A stretch of 64,000 nt of DNA from Maribrevibacterium harenarium (GTDB taxonomy: Bacteria > Pseudomonadota > Gammaproteobacteria > Pseudomonadales > Marinomonadaceae). The stretch is from NCBI RefSeq assembly GCF_006385675.1, contig NZ_VFRR01000012.1, forward strand, positions 40,160 through 104,159, given 5' to 3'. Each line of letters opens with the position of its first letter. Position 1 is the first letter of the stretch. Of the stretch, positions 31,801 through 42,623 are shown piece after piece. Below the pieces are notes generated by a model that saw nothing but the letters and a program-made list of their open reading frames with translations, was not told the DNA's origin and ran no database searches. Made by a program: the position numbers and the translations under genes.

Positions 31801-32603
31801 TCACTCAAATGCAGCCAAACCTGGCCACCAACATCAAGGGATTGCCAGCGCCGCAAGGGACCGTCACCGTTAAATAAAGTGGCTAATTCCACATGTTGTT
31901 CTGGTAACTTAGCGAACAAGGTGAATTGCTTACCTGGGAGCAAAGAGTCCGTCTTGCTGGAATGACCGCGCAGCACTAGCGGTGCAGTTTGTTCGTTGAG
32001 ATAAACATCTGCCGCTAGGTAGCTGCCATCCGTTTGTTGCGCTGCACGAATCGAGGGAATCATCACTTGGTGACGACCAAAACGCTGGCTCGTGAAGCTC
32101 AAAGCGACATCACTGATGCGCACGTCACGCTGATCGGAAATGTAATTTAGAACACGTCTAACGGCAATATTGGGATCTGATTGGGACTGAGTTTCTGGCG
32201 GCATTCCCTGTAGGCTAATATGACCGTCTTGTTCTGCCAACTTGATCGTTGGGCCAGATAAGGAAACGCTAGTGAATTGAGGCGCAAATTTAAGCAAAGA
32301 TTGCACTAAATCTAACGCCACCTCCCCTTGATCCAATTGAATAACCGGCTCTTGCTGGGGCAACGCTAGTGCAACTTTTTCTGCCTGCAGCACAAGCGTC
32401 AAACCGTCTAATCTTGCGTTGAGTTTGGCGACGCTGGCATCCATTCCAGTAATTTGCGAAATATTCTTTTCAATCTGTGGCCGGTATTCATCCACCAGAG
32501 GAAATAAAGTGTCAGAAAAAACAACACCCAGTGCGAACAGCGCCATTAGGGTTGTTACACCCCAAAATATCGTCCTGACTAAAACGCTAAACAGCCACAC
32601 CAT
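28809..32603 (-). CDS. yhdP: YhdP, AsmA-like inter-membrane lipid transport protein
   Basis: Very large (1264 residues) protein anchored by an N-terminal membrane helix (TLMALFALGVVFS). The rest forms a long beta-groove of repeated AsmA/DUF3971-type units bridging inner and outer membranes, thought to carry phospholipid. Evidence is the size, the single anchor, the C-terminal AsmA-like region (LRVLGIFNINALTKRLAFNFKDLY, LLLATPQIAGLLFI), and its place between rng and a nitrilase, which is a conserved order. Confidence 0.92.
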   Translation of the reverse strand: MVWLFSVLVRTIFWGVTTLMALFALGVVFSDTLFPLVDEYRPQIEKNISQITGMDASVAKLNARLDGLTLVLQAEKVALALPQQEPVIQLDQGEVALDLVQSLLKFAPQFTSVSLSGPTIKLAEQDGHISLQGMPPETQSQSDPNIAVRRVLNYISDQRDVRISDVALSFTSQRFGRHQVMIPSIRAAQQTDGSYLAADVYLNEQTAPLVLRGHSSKTDSLLPGKQFTLFAKLPEQHVELATLFNGDGPLRRWQSLDVGGQVWLHLSENGVTTVKSQLDTLTLKSVSGDQFHLPALLNARLDQGNVRGALSQIQWRLNNQALPTTNMEFAWYGSDQRMEMAFDRLDAQFANRLALNFLEEEWRVHGLLSGLDPSGVAANGSLTLRLADQVSYQYRSNLIGAAVKGNNGIPLASGVNGVFSLSDQGGSIEFVAQDSTLGFPTVYDQVWQTQRLSGHVEWRRQQDAFIVSGKKLHVIRNGADIRGGFRLEVVEDGEDWLDLNLNAVNIPIDDRLDYIPPRALSQNLTDWLQNAFQGGQVDSTDVLVHTNLSNGATQVRIDLSAQTEAVSFDPSWPAATDVTARFVYDRSGVNVLVSKGDLEGLAVKDLNITVPISHGQANWLTLAGQVEDDVPTILNALRSTPLGDSVLSPFARWTVLGAAVGKYAVAIPLVAGENEPKVNLDIEFADNAMYMEDLQLALQIDKGKLLYRSNEGLTGSWFEVETLGGTSRAELSSRTVDDRFVVQLGLSGTASGRDIALWRQLGDGVAGKLAGRLAYDGTVAINQSQLGQVDIALAADLTDSEMKLPAPLAKANGEAAQAKIDVRVFENQALISADIDDQIHSRSLFIDGQAASVDIAIGQPLDIDSQSFPEGMALSGQAKSTDLRDWMELIQSFADRESPSTLELSAPSWLRSANILVDEVVLNDSNTLHNAKLAFDRATGTDLSLSSDEINAKLGRKDGLPLLHVGYLNWRTSSSEDKVDDSNESPISVESLPSAYIRIDNMFIDDQPYGDWQATITKQNDSVVINPITTSLKSGNFSGSLFWQGGSSPNVELVVKVSGKDAKELTSKFSPVPFISSQNYELDVVLSWQSHVFDFDRDTLDGRIAFAVENGNFNQVDKLPPFLRVLGIFNINALTKRLAFNFKDLYEPGMPFDDFTGLLNIENGQLLTTEPVLVSSPTAEVSLFGKADLVNEVLDERLTATVPISSSLPIAGLLLATPQIAGLLFITDKLIGDQISKVTSIQYQIDGPFDNPNVEPVKYKPVQR

Positions 32604-32633
32604 GAGACTTCCTCCAAGGTAGCCTGAAAATAA

Positions 32634-34088
32634 TTACCGCAACACTACGTCGTATTGATCTTGAGTGTAAACAGGATCTACCTGAAAACGAATGGTTTTG
32701 CCGATAAAGGCTTCCAATTCGGCAACCGATGCACTTTCTTCATCCAATAAACGATCAACCACTGATGTCGAAGCCAGTACTGTGTAAGTAGCAGAGTTAT
32801 AGGCACGATCTGCCCGTAAGATTTCACGAAAGATTTCATAACAAACCGTTTCGGGCGTTTTGACAATACCACTGCCACGACAAGACTTGCACGGTTCGCA
32901 TAATACCTGCCCAAGACTCTCCCGGGTACGCTTGCGGGTCATCTCTACCAAACCCAGCTCAGAAACTCCGGTAATCTTAGTTTTCGCATGGTCTGTTTCC
33001 AGTACCTTTTCTAACATACGTAAAACTTGGCGTTTGTGCTCTTCATCTTCCATATCGATAAAATCGATGATGATGATGCCACCTAAGTTACGCAACCGTA
33101 GCTGTCTACCAATAGCGGTCGCGGCTTCTAAGTTGGTTTTATATATGGTTTCTTCTAGGTTGCGACTACCGACAAATGCCCCGGTATTAACATCAATGGT
33201 GGTCATCGATTCGGTTTGCTCCACGAGTAGATAGCCACCGGACTTGAGCTGAACTTTACGATCCAACGCCCGTTGAATTTCGTCCTCAACACTATATAGG
33301 TCAAAAATTGGACGCTCACCGGGATAATACTCAATGCGATCCAAAAGGTCTGGAATAAAGTCCTCGGCGAAACCTCTCAATTTGGCGTAGTTTTCACGAG
33401 AATCAATGCGGATTTTTTCCGTATTTAAGGAAACTAAATCGCGCATGGTACGCAAATGCAGCGGTAAGTCCTCGTAGATAATGGAAGGCGCCTTGGCATT
33501 AGTAATGCGTTTTTTGACCGACTGCCATAGGCGGGTCAAGAAATTAATGTCGGCTAAAATCTCTGTCTCGCCGGCACGTTCCGCCGCAGTGCGCAAAATA
33601 TAACCACTGGTCTCATCCCTGTCTTCTAGTGCCTTGGAAACCACACCTTTGAGTCGCTCACGCTCTTCTTCGTCCTCGATACGCTGACTCACTCCCACAT
33701 GGGATTGGTCCGGCATGTAGACTAGATAGCGAGAAGGGATAGACAAGTGAGTAGTGAGACGCGCACCTTTGGTGCTTATTGGGTCTTTGGTAACTTGCAC
33801 CACTAAGGATTGCCCTTCGCGTAGATAGTCACCAATTTGATCGCTGGCGTTGACCGCATCGCGATCCGCCACTTCGGACACATGAATGAACGCGGCACGT
33901 TCAAGACCAATATCGACAAATGCCGCTTGCATACCTGGCAAAACACGCACCACTTTCCCTTGGTAGATGTTGCCGACAATACCTTTACGACTAGAGCGCT
34001 CGATATACACTTCCTGCAGCACGCCATTTTCCACTAGCGCGACACGCACTTCCATGGGCGTTACGTTGATTAGAACATCTTCACTCAC
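32634..34088 (-). CDS. rng: Ribonuclease G
   Basis: Endoribonuclease of the RNase E/G family that trims 16S rRNA 5' ends and decays some mRNAs. The S1 domain (KGIVGNIYQGKVVRVLPGMQAAFVDIG), catalytic part with TTIDVNTGAFVG and IIIIDFIDM, and the zinc link LCEPCKSCRGSG are seen. 484 residues, so RNase G not E. Starts with GTG overlapping the maf stop by 8 nt, preceded by GGGAGAAG. Confidence 0.95.
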   Translation of the reverse strand: MSEDVLINVTPMEVRVALVENGVLQEVYIERSSRKGIVGNIYQGKVVRVLPGMQAAFVDIGLERAAFIHVSEVADRDAVNASDQIGDYLREGQSLVVQVTKDPISTKGARLTTHLSIPSRYLVYMPDQSHVGVSQRIEDEEERERLKGVVSKALEDRDETSGYILRTAAERAGETEILADINFLTRLWQSVKKRITNAKAPSIIYEDLPLHLRTMRDLVSLNTEKIRIDSRENYAKLRGFAEDFIPDLLDRIEYYPGERPIFDLYSVEDEIQRALDRKVQLKSGGYLLVEQTESMTTIDVNTGAFVGSRNLEETIYKTNLEAATAIGRQLRLRNLGGIIIIDFIDMEDEEHKRQVLRMLEKVLETDHAKTKITGVSELGLVEMTRKRTRESLGQVLCEPCKSCRGSGIVKTPETVCYEIFREILRADRAYNSATYTVLASTSVVDRLLDEESASVAELEAFIGKTIRFQVDPVYTQDQYDVVLR

Positions 34089-34677
34089 AAATCTTCTCCC
34101 TTAACGCCGCAACGCCAAATTCAGATAGGTAGCGCGCTGTCTCAAAAGTAGGTAGACCAACTACCGCAGAAAACGAACCGCTGATATGACTAACAAATAC
34201 ACTTCCCAAACCTTGAATAGCATAACTGCCCGCTTTATCTTGGGGCTCCCCCGAACGCCAGTATTGCTCGATTTCTAAATCTGAAATAGGACGCATGGTG
34301 ACAGTAGAAACCACATTTTTGGTCACGATTCGGCTTCCGTCCACGTTCCTCACACATAGGGAAGTCATGACTTGATGCTGGGTATCTGACAGTAGCCGCA
34401 ACATGCGCTTAGCATCCGATAAACTCTCTGGCTTACCTAAGATGGCATTATCTTTTACCACACTAGTGTCGGAGGCAATAATAATATCGGCAGGCTGAAA
34501 TCGCCCAGTTTCAGCAATCGCGGCTGCTTTTTCTGCTGCCATACGCAGCACATAATCTTCTGGTGTTTCACCAGCATGGGGAGTTTCATCAATATCAGCT
34601 GGCCTTACTTCAAACTCATTGACCAATAACGATAGTAAGTCCTTGCGGCGCGGAGACGCCGACGCGAGGATAATCAT
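34081..34677 (-). CDS. Maf-family dTTP/UTP pyrophosphatase (YhdE-like)
   Basis: House-cleaning nucleotide pyrophosphatase. LASASPRRKDLLSLL is the Maf signature; EKAAAIAE, IIASDTSVV and DKAGSYAIQGLGSVFVSHISGSFSAVVGLP follow YhdE. 198 residues. Located between mreD and rng as in E. coli. Substrate preference is by similarity only. Confidence 0.94.
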   Translation of the reverse strand: MIILASASPRRKDLLSLLVNEFEVRPADIDETPHAGETPEDYVLRMAAEKAAAIAETGRFQPADIIIASDTSVVKDNAILGKPESLSDAKRMLRLLSDTQHQVMTSLCVRNVDGSRIVTKNVVSTVTMRPISDLEIEQYWRSGEPQDKAGSYAIQGLGSVFVSHISGSFSAVVGLPTFETARYLSEFGVAALREKICE

Positions 34678-34685
34678 GAATACTC

Positions 34686-35159
34686 CTAACTAATTGAATA
34701 CAGTCTGCGCACACTACGCAAAATGACAAAACACCAAGGCCACAACAGACCAGTAATTACTGCCGGCATAAAGATCATTAACGTTGGCTCGGCAACACCT
34801 AAATAATGGTCGATCCAAAAGCCCACTAACTGGTTGACACTGACCAGCAGAAATACAAATACTCCTTGCTGCCAACGTAAATACATCCGCAACCGTTTAT
34901 AGAGTACCGCACAAACGTAAGCAATTAGCACGTAAGTTAATGAATGCTGCCCGAGCACACTCCCCTGCAATAGGTCAACCAACAAGCCTAGCACCCAAGC
35001 CGCGCCAATACCTACCTTAAACGGCAACGCAATAATCCAGTAGAGCAACACCAATAACGCCCACTCCGGACGATACCAGACAAACTGCTCAGGGATAGGC
35101 ATTGCCTCTAACATCAAAGCAACAATAAAAGTCAGCAAAAAGATAAAACCGGACTTCAT
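34686..35159 (-). CDS. mreD: Rod shape-determining protein MreD
   Basis: Polytopic inner-membrane component of the elongasome. About five hydrophobic helices with RPEWALLVLLYWIIALP, the family's GIGAAWVLGLLVDLLQGSVLGQHSL and a C-terminal LLWPWCFVILR. 157 residues. Its ATG overlaps the mreC stop as ATGA. Confidence 0.93.
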   Translation of the reverse strand: MKSGFIFLLTFIVALMLEAMPIPEQFVWYRPEWALLVLLYWIIALPFKVGIGAAWVLGLLVDLLQGSVLGQHSLTYVLIAYVCAVLYKRLRMYLRWQQGVFVFLLVSVNQLVGFWIDHYLGVAEPTLMIFMPAVITGLLWPWCFVILRSVRRLYSIS

Positions 35160-35989
35160 TCTTTAGACTCCGCTTGTCGGTCAATCAACATCACATGCCG
35201 ACTACGTGCCAGTTGCGCCAATGGTACGACCACAACATCTGCATAAGGTTTACCGGGAACGTGAGTTACAGACTTAACAACACCCACTGGGTAGCCTTGA
35301 GGAAAGCGTTTATCCAAACCACTGGTATTGAGAATGTCACCTTTTTTGATATCGGTAGTATGGGGGACGCTCATTAACTCTAGGCGTTTAAGATCGCCCG
35401 TACCACGCAAAATGCTGCGAAAACCAGTACGCGCTAGCTGCACTGGGACAAAGTGACTCGCATCGGCAATCAGTAACACGCGGCTACTGTAGGCTGCGGT
35501 TTCCACTACTTGGCCAAGAACGCCGGTCGCTCCTAACACCGCTTGTCCAACATAAGCTCCGTTGGAGAAACCTTTGTCAATCAAGATCTTATGGCTGTAA
35601 GCATTTTGGTCATAACCAATTACCTCGGCCATAACGACCTTCTCATCAACCCGTTGAGAGGCGTCCAATAATTCCCGCAAGCGCACGTTCTCTGCCTTGA
35701 GTGAATTAAGTCGTTGTAGTTGACTTTGCAACACCAAAATCTCGGCATTCAGCGCTTGATTTTGCGCCACAAGATCTTCACGGCTTTCTAAGTGCTCCCC
35801 TGTCCAAACAACGATTTTTCGCGGTGTAGTAACTAGCAACTGAATTGGGGTTACCAACCAAGAGAGATAGGGGCGCACCGGTGCAAAGACTTTGGTACGC
35901 ACATCTAATAGGATAATCAATACGGACAAGGCAACCAGCAACACAAACTTGGCGCTGGATACCTTACCAGGGTAGAAGAACTTGCTAAT
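35156..35989 (-). CDS. mreC: Rod shape-determining protein MreC, probable AUU start
   Basis: Bitopic elongasome scaffold with a periplasmic coiled coil and two beta domains. Coiled coil about ALNAEILVLQSQLQRLNSLKAENVRLRELL; beta part with IDKGFSNGAYVGQAVLGATGVLGQV and NTSGLDKRFPQGYPVG. The first ATG/GTG/TTG in frame is a GTG at 35944, which would start inside the membrane helix and has no nearby ribosome site. In-frame coding sequence ISKFFYPGKVSSAKFVLLVALS extends upstream, and an ATT at 35989 has AGGG 7 nt before it, so I place the start there (277 residues). If the GTG is used the protein is 262 residues. Confidence 0.85.
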   Translation of the reverse strand: MSKFFYPGKVSSAKFVLLVALSVLIILLDVRTKVFAPVRPYLSWLVTPIQLLVTTPRKIVVWTGEHLESREDLVAQNQALNAEILVLQSQLQRLNSLKAENVRLRELLDASQRVDEKVVMAEVIGYDQNAYSHKILIDKGFSNGAYVGQAVLGATGVLGQVVETAAYSSRVLLIADASHFVPVQLARTGFRSILRGTGDLKRLELMSVPHTTDIKKGDILNTSGLDKRFPQGYPVGVVKSVTHVPGKPYADVVVVPLAQLARSRHVMLIDRQAESKE

Positions 35990-36008
35990 GGGGCTACCCT
36001 ACTTACAG

Positions 36009-37058
<1,050 letters not shown>

Positions 37059-37291
37059 CTACACCCTGAAAGAAACGATACGAAAGTAAGCGAAAAATGT
37101 AACAATCCACTTGGCTTAGGGCAAGCTGATTAGCCAGTATTATGCCATTAACTTGCCCCTATTTCGTTGTTTATTCGATTTTTTTCGACCGTTTGCCGGC
37201 GTTACGACAAATTCCCGCCTGACGCTTCCTACCCCGTGCCAATAAAGCTACAATCACCCCCATTTTTGAAAACCAAACAATTGGGTGAAAC

Positions 37292-37579
37292 ATGTCAATC
37301 GATAAACAAGATGTGCAAAAGATTGCACACCTCGCTCGCTTGGGGCTCAGCGATCAGGATGCCGAGCAATATCACCATGCCATTTCTAGTGTGCTTGATC
37401 TTGTCGAACAAATGCAAAGTGTCAATACGGATGGCATTGAGCCGCTATCAAATCCACATGAAGCAACCCAACGCTTGCGTGAAGATATTGTAACCGAGAG
37501 CGACCGTCGGGAAGCCTTCCTAAAGAATGCGCCACAGACTGAAGCTGGCTTGTTCCTCGTACCTAAAGTAATTGATTAA
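37292..37579 (+). CDS. gatC: Asp/Glu-tRNA amidotransferase subunit C
   Basis: Small stabilising subunit of GatCAB, which converts misacylated Glu-tRNAGln/Asp-tRNAAsn to the correct amides. [21 protein letters not shown] and [20 protein letters not shown] are diagnostic. 95 residues. Heads gatCAB, with GGGTGAAAC before the ATG. Confidence 0.96.
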   Translation: MSIDKQDVQKIAHLARLGLSDQDAEQYHHAISSVLDLVEQMQSVNTDGIEPLSNPHEATQRLREDIVTESDRREAFLKNAPQTEAGLFLVPKVID

Positions 37580-37588
37580 GGAAGCGAC

Positions 37589-39049
37589 ATGACCACGCAA
37601 AGCATTGCTGAGCTTAGCCAACAGCTCGCCAACAAAGAAGTGTCCAGCGTTGAACTGACAAAAGACTACTTAGCCCGCATTAAACAACATGACGGCGCTC
37701 TTAATAGTTACATCACAGTGACGGAAGAAATAGCATTAGCCCAAGCCGAGTATGCAGACAAGCTGATTCAGCAGGGTAATACCTCTCCGCTTACCGGCAT
37801 CCCTGTTGCCCACAAGGACTTGTTCTGTACCGACGGTGTACTGACGACCTGTGCTTCAAAAATGCTGCATAATTTCGTACCGCCATACGAATCCACAGTG
37901 ACCCAACGCATCAAGTCTGCGGGGGCTGTTATGCTTGGCAAAACCAACATGGACGAATTTGCCATGGGGTCATCCAACGAAAACAGCCATTTTGGAGCGG
38001 TGAAAAACCCATGGGATCTAACCAAAGTCCCTGGCGGATCTTCCGGCGGTAGTGCTGCGGCAGTAGCAGCCAATCTATGTGTTGCAGCGACAGGCACAGA
38101 CACGGGGGGCTCTATACGTCAACCAGCCTCCTTCTGTGGCATCACTGGTTTAAAACCAACTTACGGTCGCGTTTCACGATTCGGAATGATTGCTTATGCT
38201 TCCAGCCTTGACCAAGCTGGTCCAATGGCTCGCTCTGCCCAAGACTGCGCTTACTTGCTACAAGCCATTGCAGGTTTCGATCATAATGATTCTACCTGCT
38301 CCGAAGTAGCCACCGAGGACTATCTTGCTGGACTCGACCAACCACTAAACGGCTTACGCATCGGCCTACCTAAAGAGTACTTTGGCGAAGGTCTACAAGA
38401 AGGCGTTGCCGTCGCAATTCAAAACGCGGTGAAAGAGTTTGAAAAGCTTGGCGCAACTGTGGTGGATATTTCGCTGCCTAACTTGCAGCTTAGCATCCCG
38501 TCCTACTACGTGATCGCTCCGTCTGAAGCGTCTTCAAACCTATCTCGCTTTGACGGTGTGCGTTACGGCTACCGCTGCGAAGATCCTAAAGACTTGATGG
38601 ATATGTACAAACGCAGCCGTGCAGAAGGCTTCGGCAAAGAAGTACAGAAACGAATCATGGTGGGAACTTATGCTCTCTCTGAGGGTTACTACGACGCTTA
38701 CTACTTGAAAGCCCAGCGTATTCGCCGCCTTATCAAAGAAGATTTCGTCAATGCTCTGAAACAAGTGGATGTCATTATGGGGCCGGTTGCACCGACCACT
38801 GCTTTTGGTCTTGGCGCCAAAACCGATGATCCGGTTGCCATGTACTTAGAGGATATTTACACCCTTTCTGTGAACTTGGCGGGTATTCCGGCTATGTCTA
38901 TCCCTGTTGGCTTTGCGGATAACATGCCAGTTGGCTTGCAAATCATGGGCAATTACTTTGCCGAAGCTAAGCTTTTAAACGTGGCCCATCAGTACCAATT
39001 GGCCACAGATTGGCACCAGCAAACCCCGAACCTGGCAGAAGGAGCATAA
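37589..39049 (+). CDS. gatA: Asp/Glu-tRNA amidotransferase subunit A
   Basis: Amidase subunit that frees ammonia from glutamine. The Ser-cisSer-Lys machinery is seen in [10 protein letters not shown] (Lys) and [32 protein letters not shown] (serines). 486 residues, full length. 9 bp after gatC; the stop overlaps the gatB start region. Confidence 0.97.
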   Translation: MTTQSIAELSQQLANKEVSSVELTKDYLARIKQHDGALNSYITVTEEIALAQAEYADKLIQQGNTSPLTGIPVAHKDLFCTDGVLTTCASKMLHNFVPPYESTVTQRIKSAGAVMLGKTNMDEFAMGSSNENSHFGAVKNPWDLTKVPGGSSGGSAAAVAANLCVAATGTDTGGSIRQPASFCGITGLKPTYGRVSRFGMIAYASSLDQAGPMARSAQDCAYLLQAIAGFDHNDSTCSEVATEDYLAGLDQPLNGLRIGLPKEYFGEGLQEGVAVAIQNAVKEFEKLGATVVDISLPNLQLSIPSYYVIAPSEASSNLSRFDGVRYGYRCEDPKDLMDMYKRSRAEGFGKEVQKRIMVGTYALSEGYYDAYYLKAQRIRRLIKEDFVNALKQVDVIMGPVAPTTAFGLGAKTDDPVAMYLEDIYTLSVNLAGIPAMSIPVGFADNMPVGLQIMGNYFAEAKLLNVAHQYQLATDWHQQTPNLAEGA

Positions 39050-39051
39050 TG

Positions 39052-40497
39052 ATGAATTGGGAAGTTGTGATTGGTCTTGAGATTCACGCTCAGCTATCGA
39101 CCAAATCAAAATTATTTTCTGGCGCTGCCACCAGTTTCGGCGCGGAGCCAAATACCAATACCACTTTAGTGGATTTGGGCATGCCTGGAGCACTGCCAGT
39201 ATTCAACAAAGAAGCCCTACGCATGGCGGTAATGTTTGGTCATGCGGTAAATGCAGAAATCGGCATGAAGTCCGTATTTGCCCGCAAAAACTATTTTTAC
39301 CCTGACTTACCCAAAGGCTACCAGACTAGCCAAATGGACGATCCTATTGTTGGTAAGGGCTATCTAGATATTCCGATGGAAGATGGCAGCGTTAAGCGCG
39401 TGGGCATTACTCGCGCTCACCTAGAAGAAGACGCTGGCAAGTCACTACATGAAGACTTCCATGGCATGACAGGCATTGACTTAAACCGGTCCAGCACGCC
39501 TCTGCTGGAAATCGTTTCCGAGCCAGACATTCGTTCTGCTAAAGAGGCTGTCGCCTATGTAAAGATGATTCACTCCATTGTCACTTACTTAGGCATTTGT
39601 GATGGCAACATGGCGGAAGGCTCCATGCGCTGTGACGTTAACTTGTCATTACGCCCGAAAGGTCAGCAAGAGTTCGGCACCCGCACCGAGATTAAGAACG
39701 TAAACTCCTTCCGTTTTATTGAAAAAGCGATTTTGTGCGAAATTGAGCGCCAAGCCGATATCCTCGAAGATGGCGGCAAAATTGTACAAGAGACACGTCT
39801 TTACGATCCCGACAAAGACGAAACTCGTAGCATGCGTACCAAGGAAGATGCTAATGACTACCGCTACTTCCCATGCCCAGATTTGCTACCGGTGGTGATT
39901 GATCAGGAATATGTAGACGCCATCAAAGCCAGCTTACCTGAACTACCCAGTCAAAAAGCGGCTCGCTTCCAAGAAGCCTATCAGCTAAGCGAGTATGATG
40001 CTGGAGTTTTGTCTGCCTCACGCGCCATGGCCGACTACTTCGAAACCGTTGCCGCCACCTGCAACAACGCCAAAGTATCTGCTAACTGGGTAATGGGGGA
40101 ACTGAGCAAGCTATTGAATCAGTCCAACCTAGATATTACGGACAGTCCTGTTTCGGCAACCGCTTTGGGCGAACTATTAGTTCGTATCGAAGATAACACC
40201 ATCAATGGCAAAACCGCGAAAAGCGTATTACAGGCGATGTGGGACGGTGAAGGCAGTGCCGATGAAATTATCAGCGCCAAGGGGCTGAAGCAGGTTACCG
40301 ACACGGGTGCGATTGAAACCATGATTCAAGGCATCATCGACGCCAATGCCGCCCAAGTGGAGCAATATCGCGCCGCTGACGAAGACAAGCGTAAGAAGAT
40401 GATTGGCTTCTTTATGGGGCAAGTAATGAAAGCCTCCCAAGGCAAAGCCAACCCAGGTGTAGTGACTCCAATTTTAACCAAATTACTTAATGGCTAA
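39052..40497 (+). CDS. gatB: Asp/Glu-tRNA amidotransferase subunit B
   Basis: Activates the tRNA-bound carboxylate with ATP and accepts ammonia from Gat[24 protein letters not shown] at the N-terminus, [13 protein letters not shown] and the C-terminal helical YqeY-like domain are intact. 481 residues. Two ATG codons (39049, 39052) follow GGAG; the second has the better 7-nt spacing. Presence of GatCAB implies at least one of GlnRS/AsnRS indirect routes is used. Confidence 0.97.
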   Translation: MNWEVVIGLEIHAQLSTKSKLFSGAATSFGAEPNTNTTLVDLGMPGALPVFNKEALRMAVMFGHAVNAEIGMKSVFARKNYFYPDLPKGYQTSQMDDPIVGKGYLDIPMEDGSVKRVGITRAHLEEDAGKSLHEDFHGMTGIDLNRSSTPLLEIVSEPDIRSAKEAVAYVKMIHSIVTYLGICDGNMAEGSMRCDVNLSLRPKGQQEFGTRTEIKNVNSFRFIEKAILCEIERQADILEDGGKIVQETRLYDPDKDETRSMRTKEDANDYRYFPCPDLLPVVIDQEYVDAIKASLPELPSQKAARFQEAYQLSEYDAGVLSASRAMADYFETVAATCNNAKVSANWVMGELSKLLNQSNLDITDSPVSATALGELLVRIEDNTINGKTAKSVLQAMWDGEGSADEIISAKGLKQVTDTGAIETMIQGIIDANAAQVEQYRAADEDKRKKMIGFFMGQVMKASQGKANPGVVTPILTKLLNG

Positions 40498-40508
40498 ATT
40501 AGCCTGTC

Positions 40509-40538
40509 AAAAAAGGTGCTCTGATGGGCACCTTTTTT
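40509..40538 (+). terminator. Terminator of gatCAB
   Basis: An 11-bp perfect stem AAAAAAGGTGC/GCACCTTTTTT with an 8-nt loop lies 12 bp after the gatB stop. It ends with six T residues. Confidence 0.93.
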
Positions 40539-40588
40539 GCCTAACGAGCACTACAATTATTTGTTGAGTTACAGGATAGATTAACACT

Positions 40589-40867
40589 GTGCAATGTCGT
40601 CCAGAATGCGGGGCTTGCTGTATTGCCCCTTCTATCAGCTCACCGATTCCCGGCATGCCAAATGGCAAGCCCGCCGGTGTACCTTGCCTCCATCTGGATG
40701 AGCACAAACGCTGCCTAATATTTACCGATCCGCGCCGGCCTAAGGTTTGTGCGGATTTTCAACCGATGGAATACATTTGTGGCAATTCCGCATCAGAAGC
40801 TATGCTGATTATCTCTGATCTGGAAAAAGACACCGCTATGTCAGTATCAAACAAGGAGATTCAATGA
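40589..40867 (+). CDS. yeiW: UPF0153 cysteine-cluster protein YeiW
   Basis: Small protein with Cys residues arranged for metal binding, of unknown role. [20 protein letters not shown] and [12 protein letters not shown] match E. coli YeiW closely, as does [19 protein letters not shown]. 92 residues. GTG start at 40589. The stop overlaps the next start as ATGA, tying it translationally to the L,D-transpeptidase. Confidence 0.85.
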   Translation: MQCRPECGACCIAPSISSPIPGMPNGKPAGVPCLHLDEHKRCLIFTDPRRPKVCADFQPMEYICGNSASEAMLIISDLEKDTAMSVSNKEIQ

Positions 40868-42549
40868 AGTTCCCAGCGAAATCGTTTGCCCTCACTCTGG
40901 CAGTTGCCGCAGTACTGAGTGGCTGTTCATCAGCCCCTAAAAACCCTACTGCGATTACCTTTAGTGTAGAACCGCCCAGTGAGAAGCAAATAGAGCAAAG
41001 CGTTCGTGACCAAGTTGCCTTGATGCTGGAGGCTTTTACACCGATTGCCGGTCAGGCCTTACCCAACAACAGCGTCTTGGAAGCCTACGAATTCCGCGAT
41101 TTTGAGCCACTGTGGATTCAAGATAAAACACTGAATATGTCCATCTACAAACTGGTAGATATTTTGGAAGATGCCAACCAACATGGCCTCAATCCAATTC
41201 ATTACCATGTGGATGTACTCAAAGAATATCTCGATAATCCGACACCTACATCCCAAGACCTAGCAGAGCTCGACGTAATCGCTACCATTGCTTTGTCCTC
41301 CTATGCCCATGACTTAAGTATCGGTCGTTACGAGCCACAACTTATCGACCCTAACTGGCAATTGGACGCTCCCAGTAATACTTGGCGCGACCTACTCTTC
41401 CTCAAGAACGCCACGGATATGGTTAACTACTTACCTACCTTGGCACCGAGCCACCCCCACTACCAAGTACTGCAAAAATGGTTGGTGTACTACCAAGAGT
41501 TGAGCGCTAAAGAAAACGATATTCAGATCGATGTCGGTGTACCCTTGTTTGAAGGTGACGAAGGACCCCGTGTCGCACAACTTCGCGCCCGACTCGTGCA
41601 GCTTGGTGACATTCGCTTCTCCACCCGTAAGGTACAGGAGGATGTCTTTGATAACGAACTTAAACAGGCCCTGATTCGCTTTCAACGCCGCCATCATCTG
41701 TTAGCGGATGGTACAGCTGGCTCCCAAACCATTCAGATGCTTAACATCCCCATGACCCAGCGGGCGAAGCAAATTGCCTACAATTTAGAGCGCTGGCGCT
41801 GGCTGCCGTCCAAACTAGAGGCGGACCGAGTGTGGGTAGACCTTACTGGCTACGAGGTGCAAACCCGCCTAAATGGCAACACTCAAACCATGAAAGTAGT
41901 CATCGGCAAACCGGAACGCAAAACCCAAGTTTTCTTTGGCAATATGACCTATATGGTGGCCAACCCCACCTGGCGCGTTCCTCACCGAATCGCAAGAGAA
42001 AACTTGTTGCCGAAGGTTCAAAAGGATCCGAATTATTTGGCTCGTCACGGTTACAAAGTGTTCGCCAGCTGGAGCATTGGTGCCAAAGAACTTGATCCAA
42101 CCACCATTGACTGGAAGGCTATTGATCAAAGTAAGCTGAGCTACCGTTTTGAACAAACTCCAGATGAAGGCAACGCATTGGGAGCCTATAAGTTTATGTT
42201 CCCAAACAAGAACGACATCTACTTGCATGACACTCCCGCAAAGCACTTGTTCCAAGAAGTGGATCGCGCCTTTAGCTCGGGCTGTATTCGCTTAGAGCGC
42301 CCTGGCGATTTTGCAGATTTCATTATTGCCAATAACAGCAAACTCAAAAGTGCGTTGGATAAAGCGCGTTTGACCCGTGAAACAACGGTGATTTCATTAG
42401 AACAGTCATTGCCGGTTTACTTGGTGTACTTCACCGTCGTTCCAAATGAAAACGGTATGCCAGAGTTCCGTTATGACGTTTATGATCGGGATAAACTCAT
42501 GGAAGAAAACATGGGTTACTTGGCGTTTGGTACTGGTGAAAGTCTCTAA
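40864..42549 (+). CDS. L,D-transpeptidase lipoprotein, YcbB/LdtD-like
   Basis: Makes 3-3 cross-links in peptidoglycan (or links lipoproteins; not distinguishable here). A lipoprotein signal ends at LSGC (Cys21), unlike E. coli LdtD, which has an ordinary leader. A peptidoglycan-binding domain lies about residues 235-290 ([16 protein letters not shown]). The YkuD catalytic domain has HDTPAKHLF and [11 protein letters not shown] with nucleophile Cys near 474. 561 residues. Confidence 0.9.
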   Translation: MKFPAKSFALTLAVAAVLSGCSSAPKNPTAITFSVEPPSEKQIEQSVRDQVALMLEAFTPIAGQALPNNSVLEAYEFRDFEPLWIQDKTLNMSIYKLVDILEDANQHGLNPIHYHVDVLKEYLDNPTPTSQDLAELDVIATIALSSYAHDLSIGRYEPQLIDPNWQLDAPSNTWRDLLFLKNATDMVNYLPTLAPSHPHYQVLQKWLVYYQELSAKENDIQIDVGVPLFEGDEGPRVAQLRARLVQLGDIRFSTRKVQEDVFDNELKQALIRFQRRHHLLADGTAGSQTIQMLNIPMTQRAKQIAYNLERWRWLPSKLEADRVWVDLTGYEVQTRLNGNTQTMKVVIGKPERKTQVFFGNMTYMVANPTWRVPHRIARENLLPKVQKDPNYLARHGYKVFASWSIGAKELDPTTIDWKAIDQSKLSYRFEQTPDEGNALGAYKFMFPNKNDIYLHDTPAKHLFQEVDRAFSSGCIRLERPGDFADFIIANNSKLKSALDKARLTRETTVISLEQSLPVYLVYFTVVPNENGMPEFRYDVYDRDKLMEENMGYLAFGTGESL

Positions 42550-42575
42550 GCCAAGACCGTAGCAGTCAGCAAAAC

Positions 42576-42601
42576 AAAGGGGAGCAAAACGCTCCCCTTT
42601 T
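42576..42601 (+). terminator. Bidirectional terminator between Ldt gene and rlmM
   Basis: Stem AAAGGGGAGC/GCTCCCCTTT with a 5-nt loop, between convergent genes. Short U-runs exist on both strands. Confidence 0.85.
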
Positions 42602-42623
42602 CAATCTGAACGACAAATGGCTA

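Noticed and set aside
37119..37158. Inverted repeat GGGCAAG/CTTGCCC between mreB and gatC
   Set aside because: Seven-bp arms with a long loop and no T-run in the 239-bp divergent control region. I could not tie it to a function.
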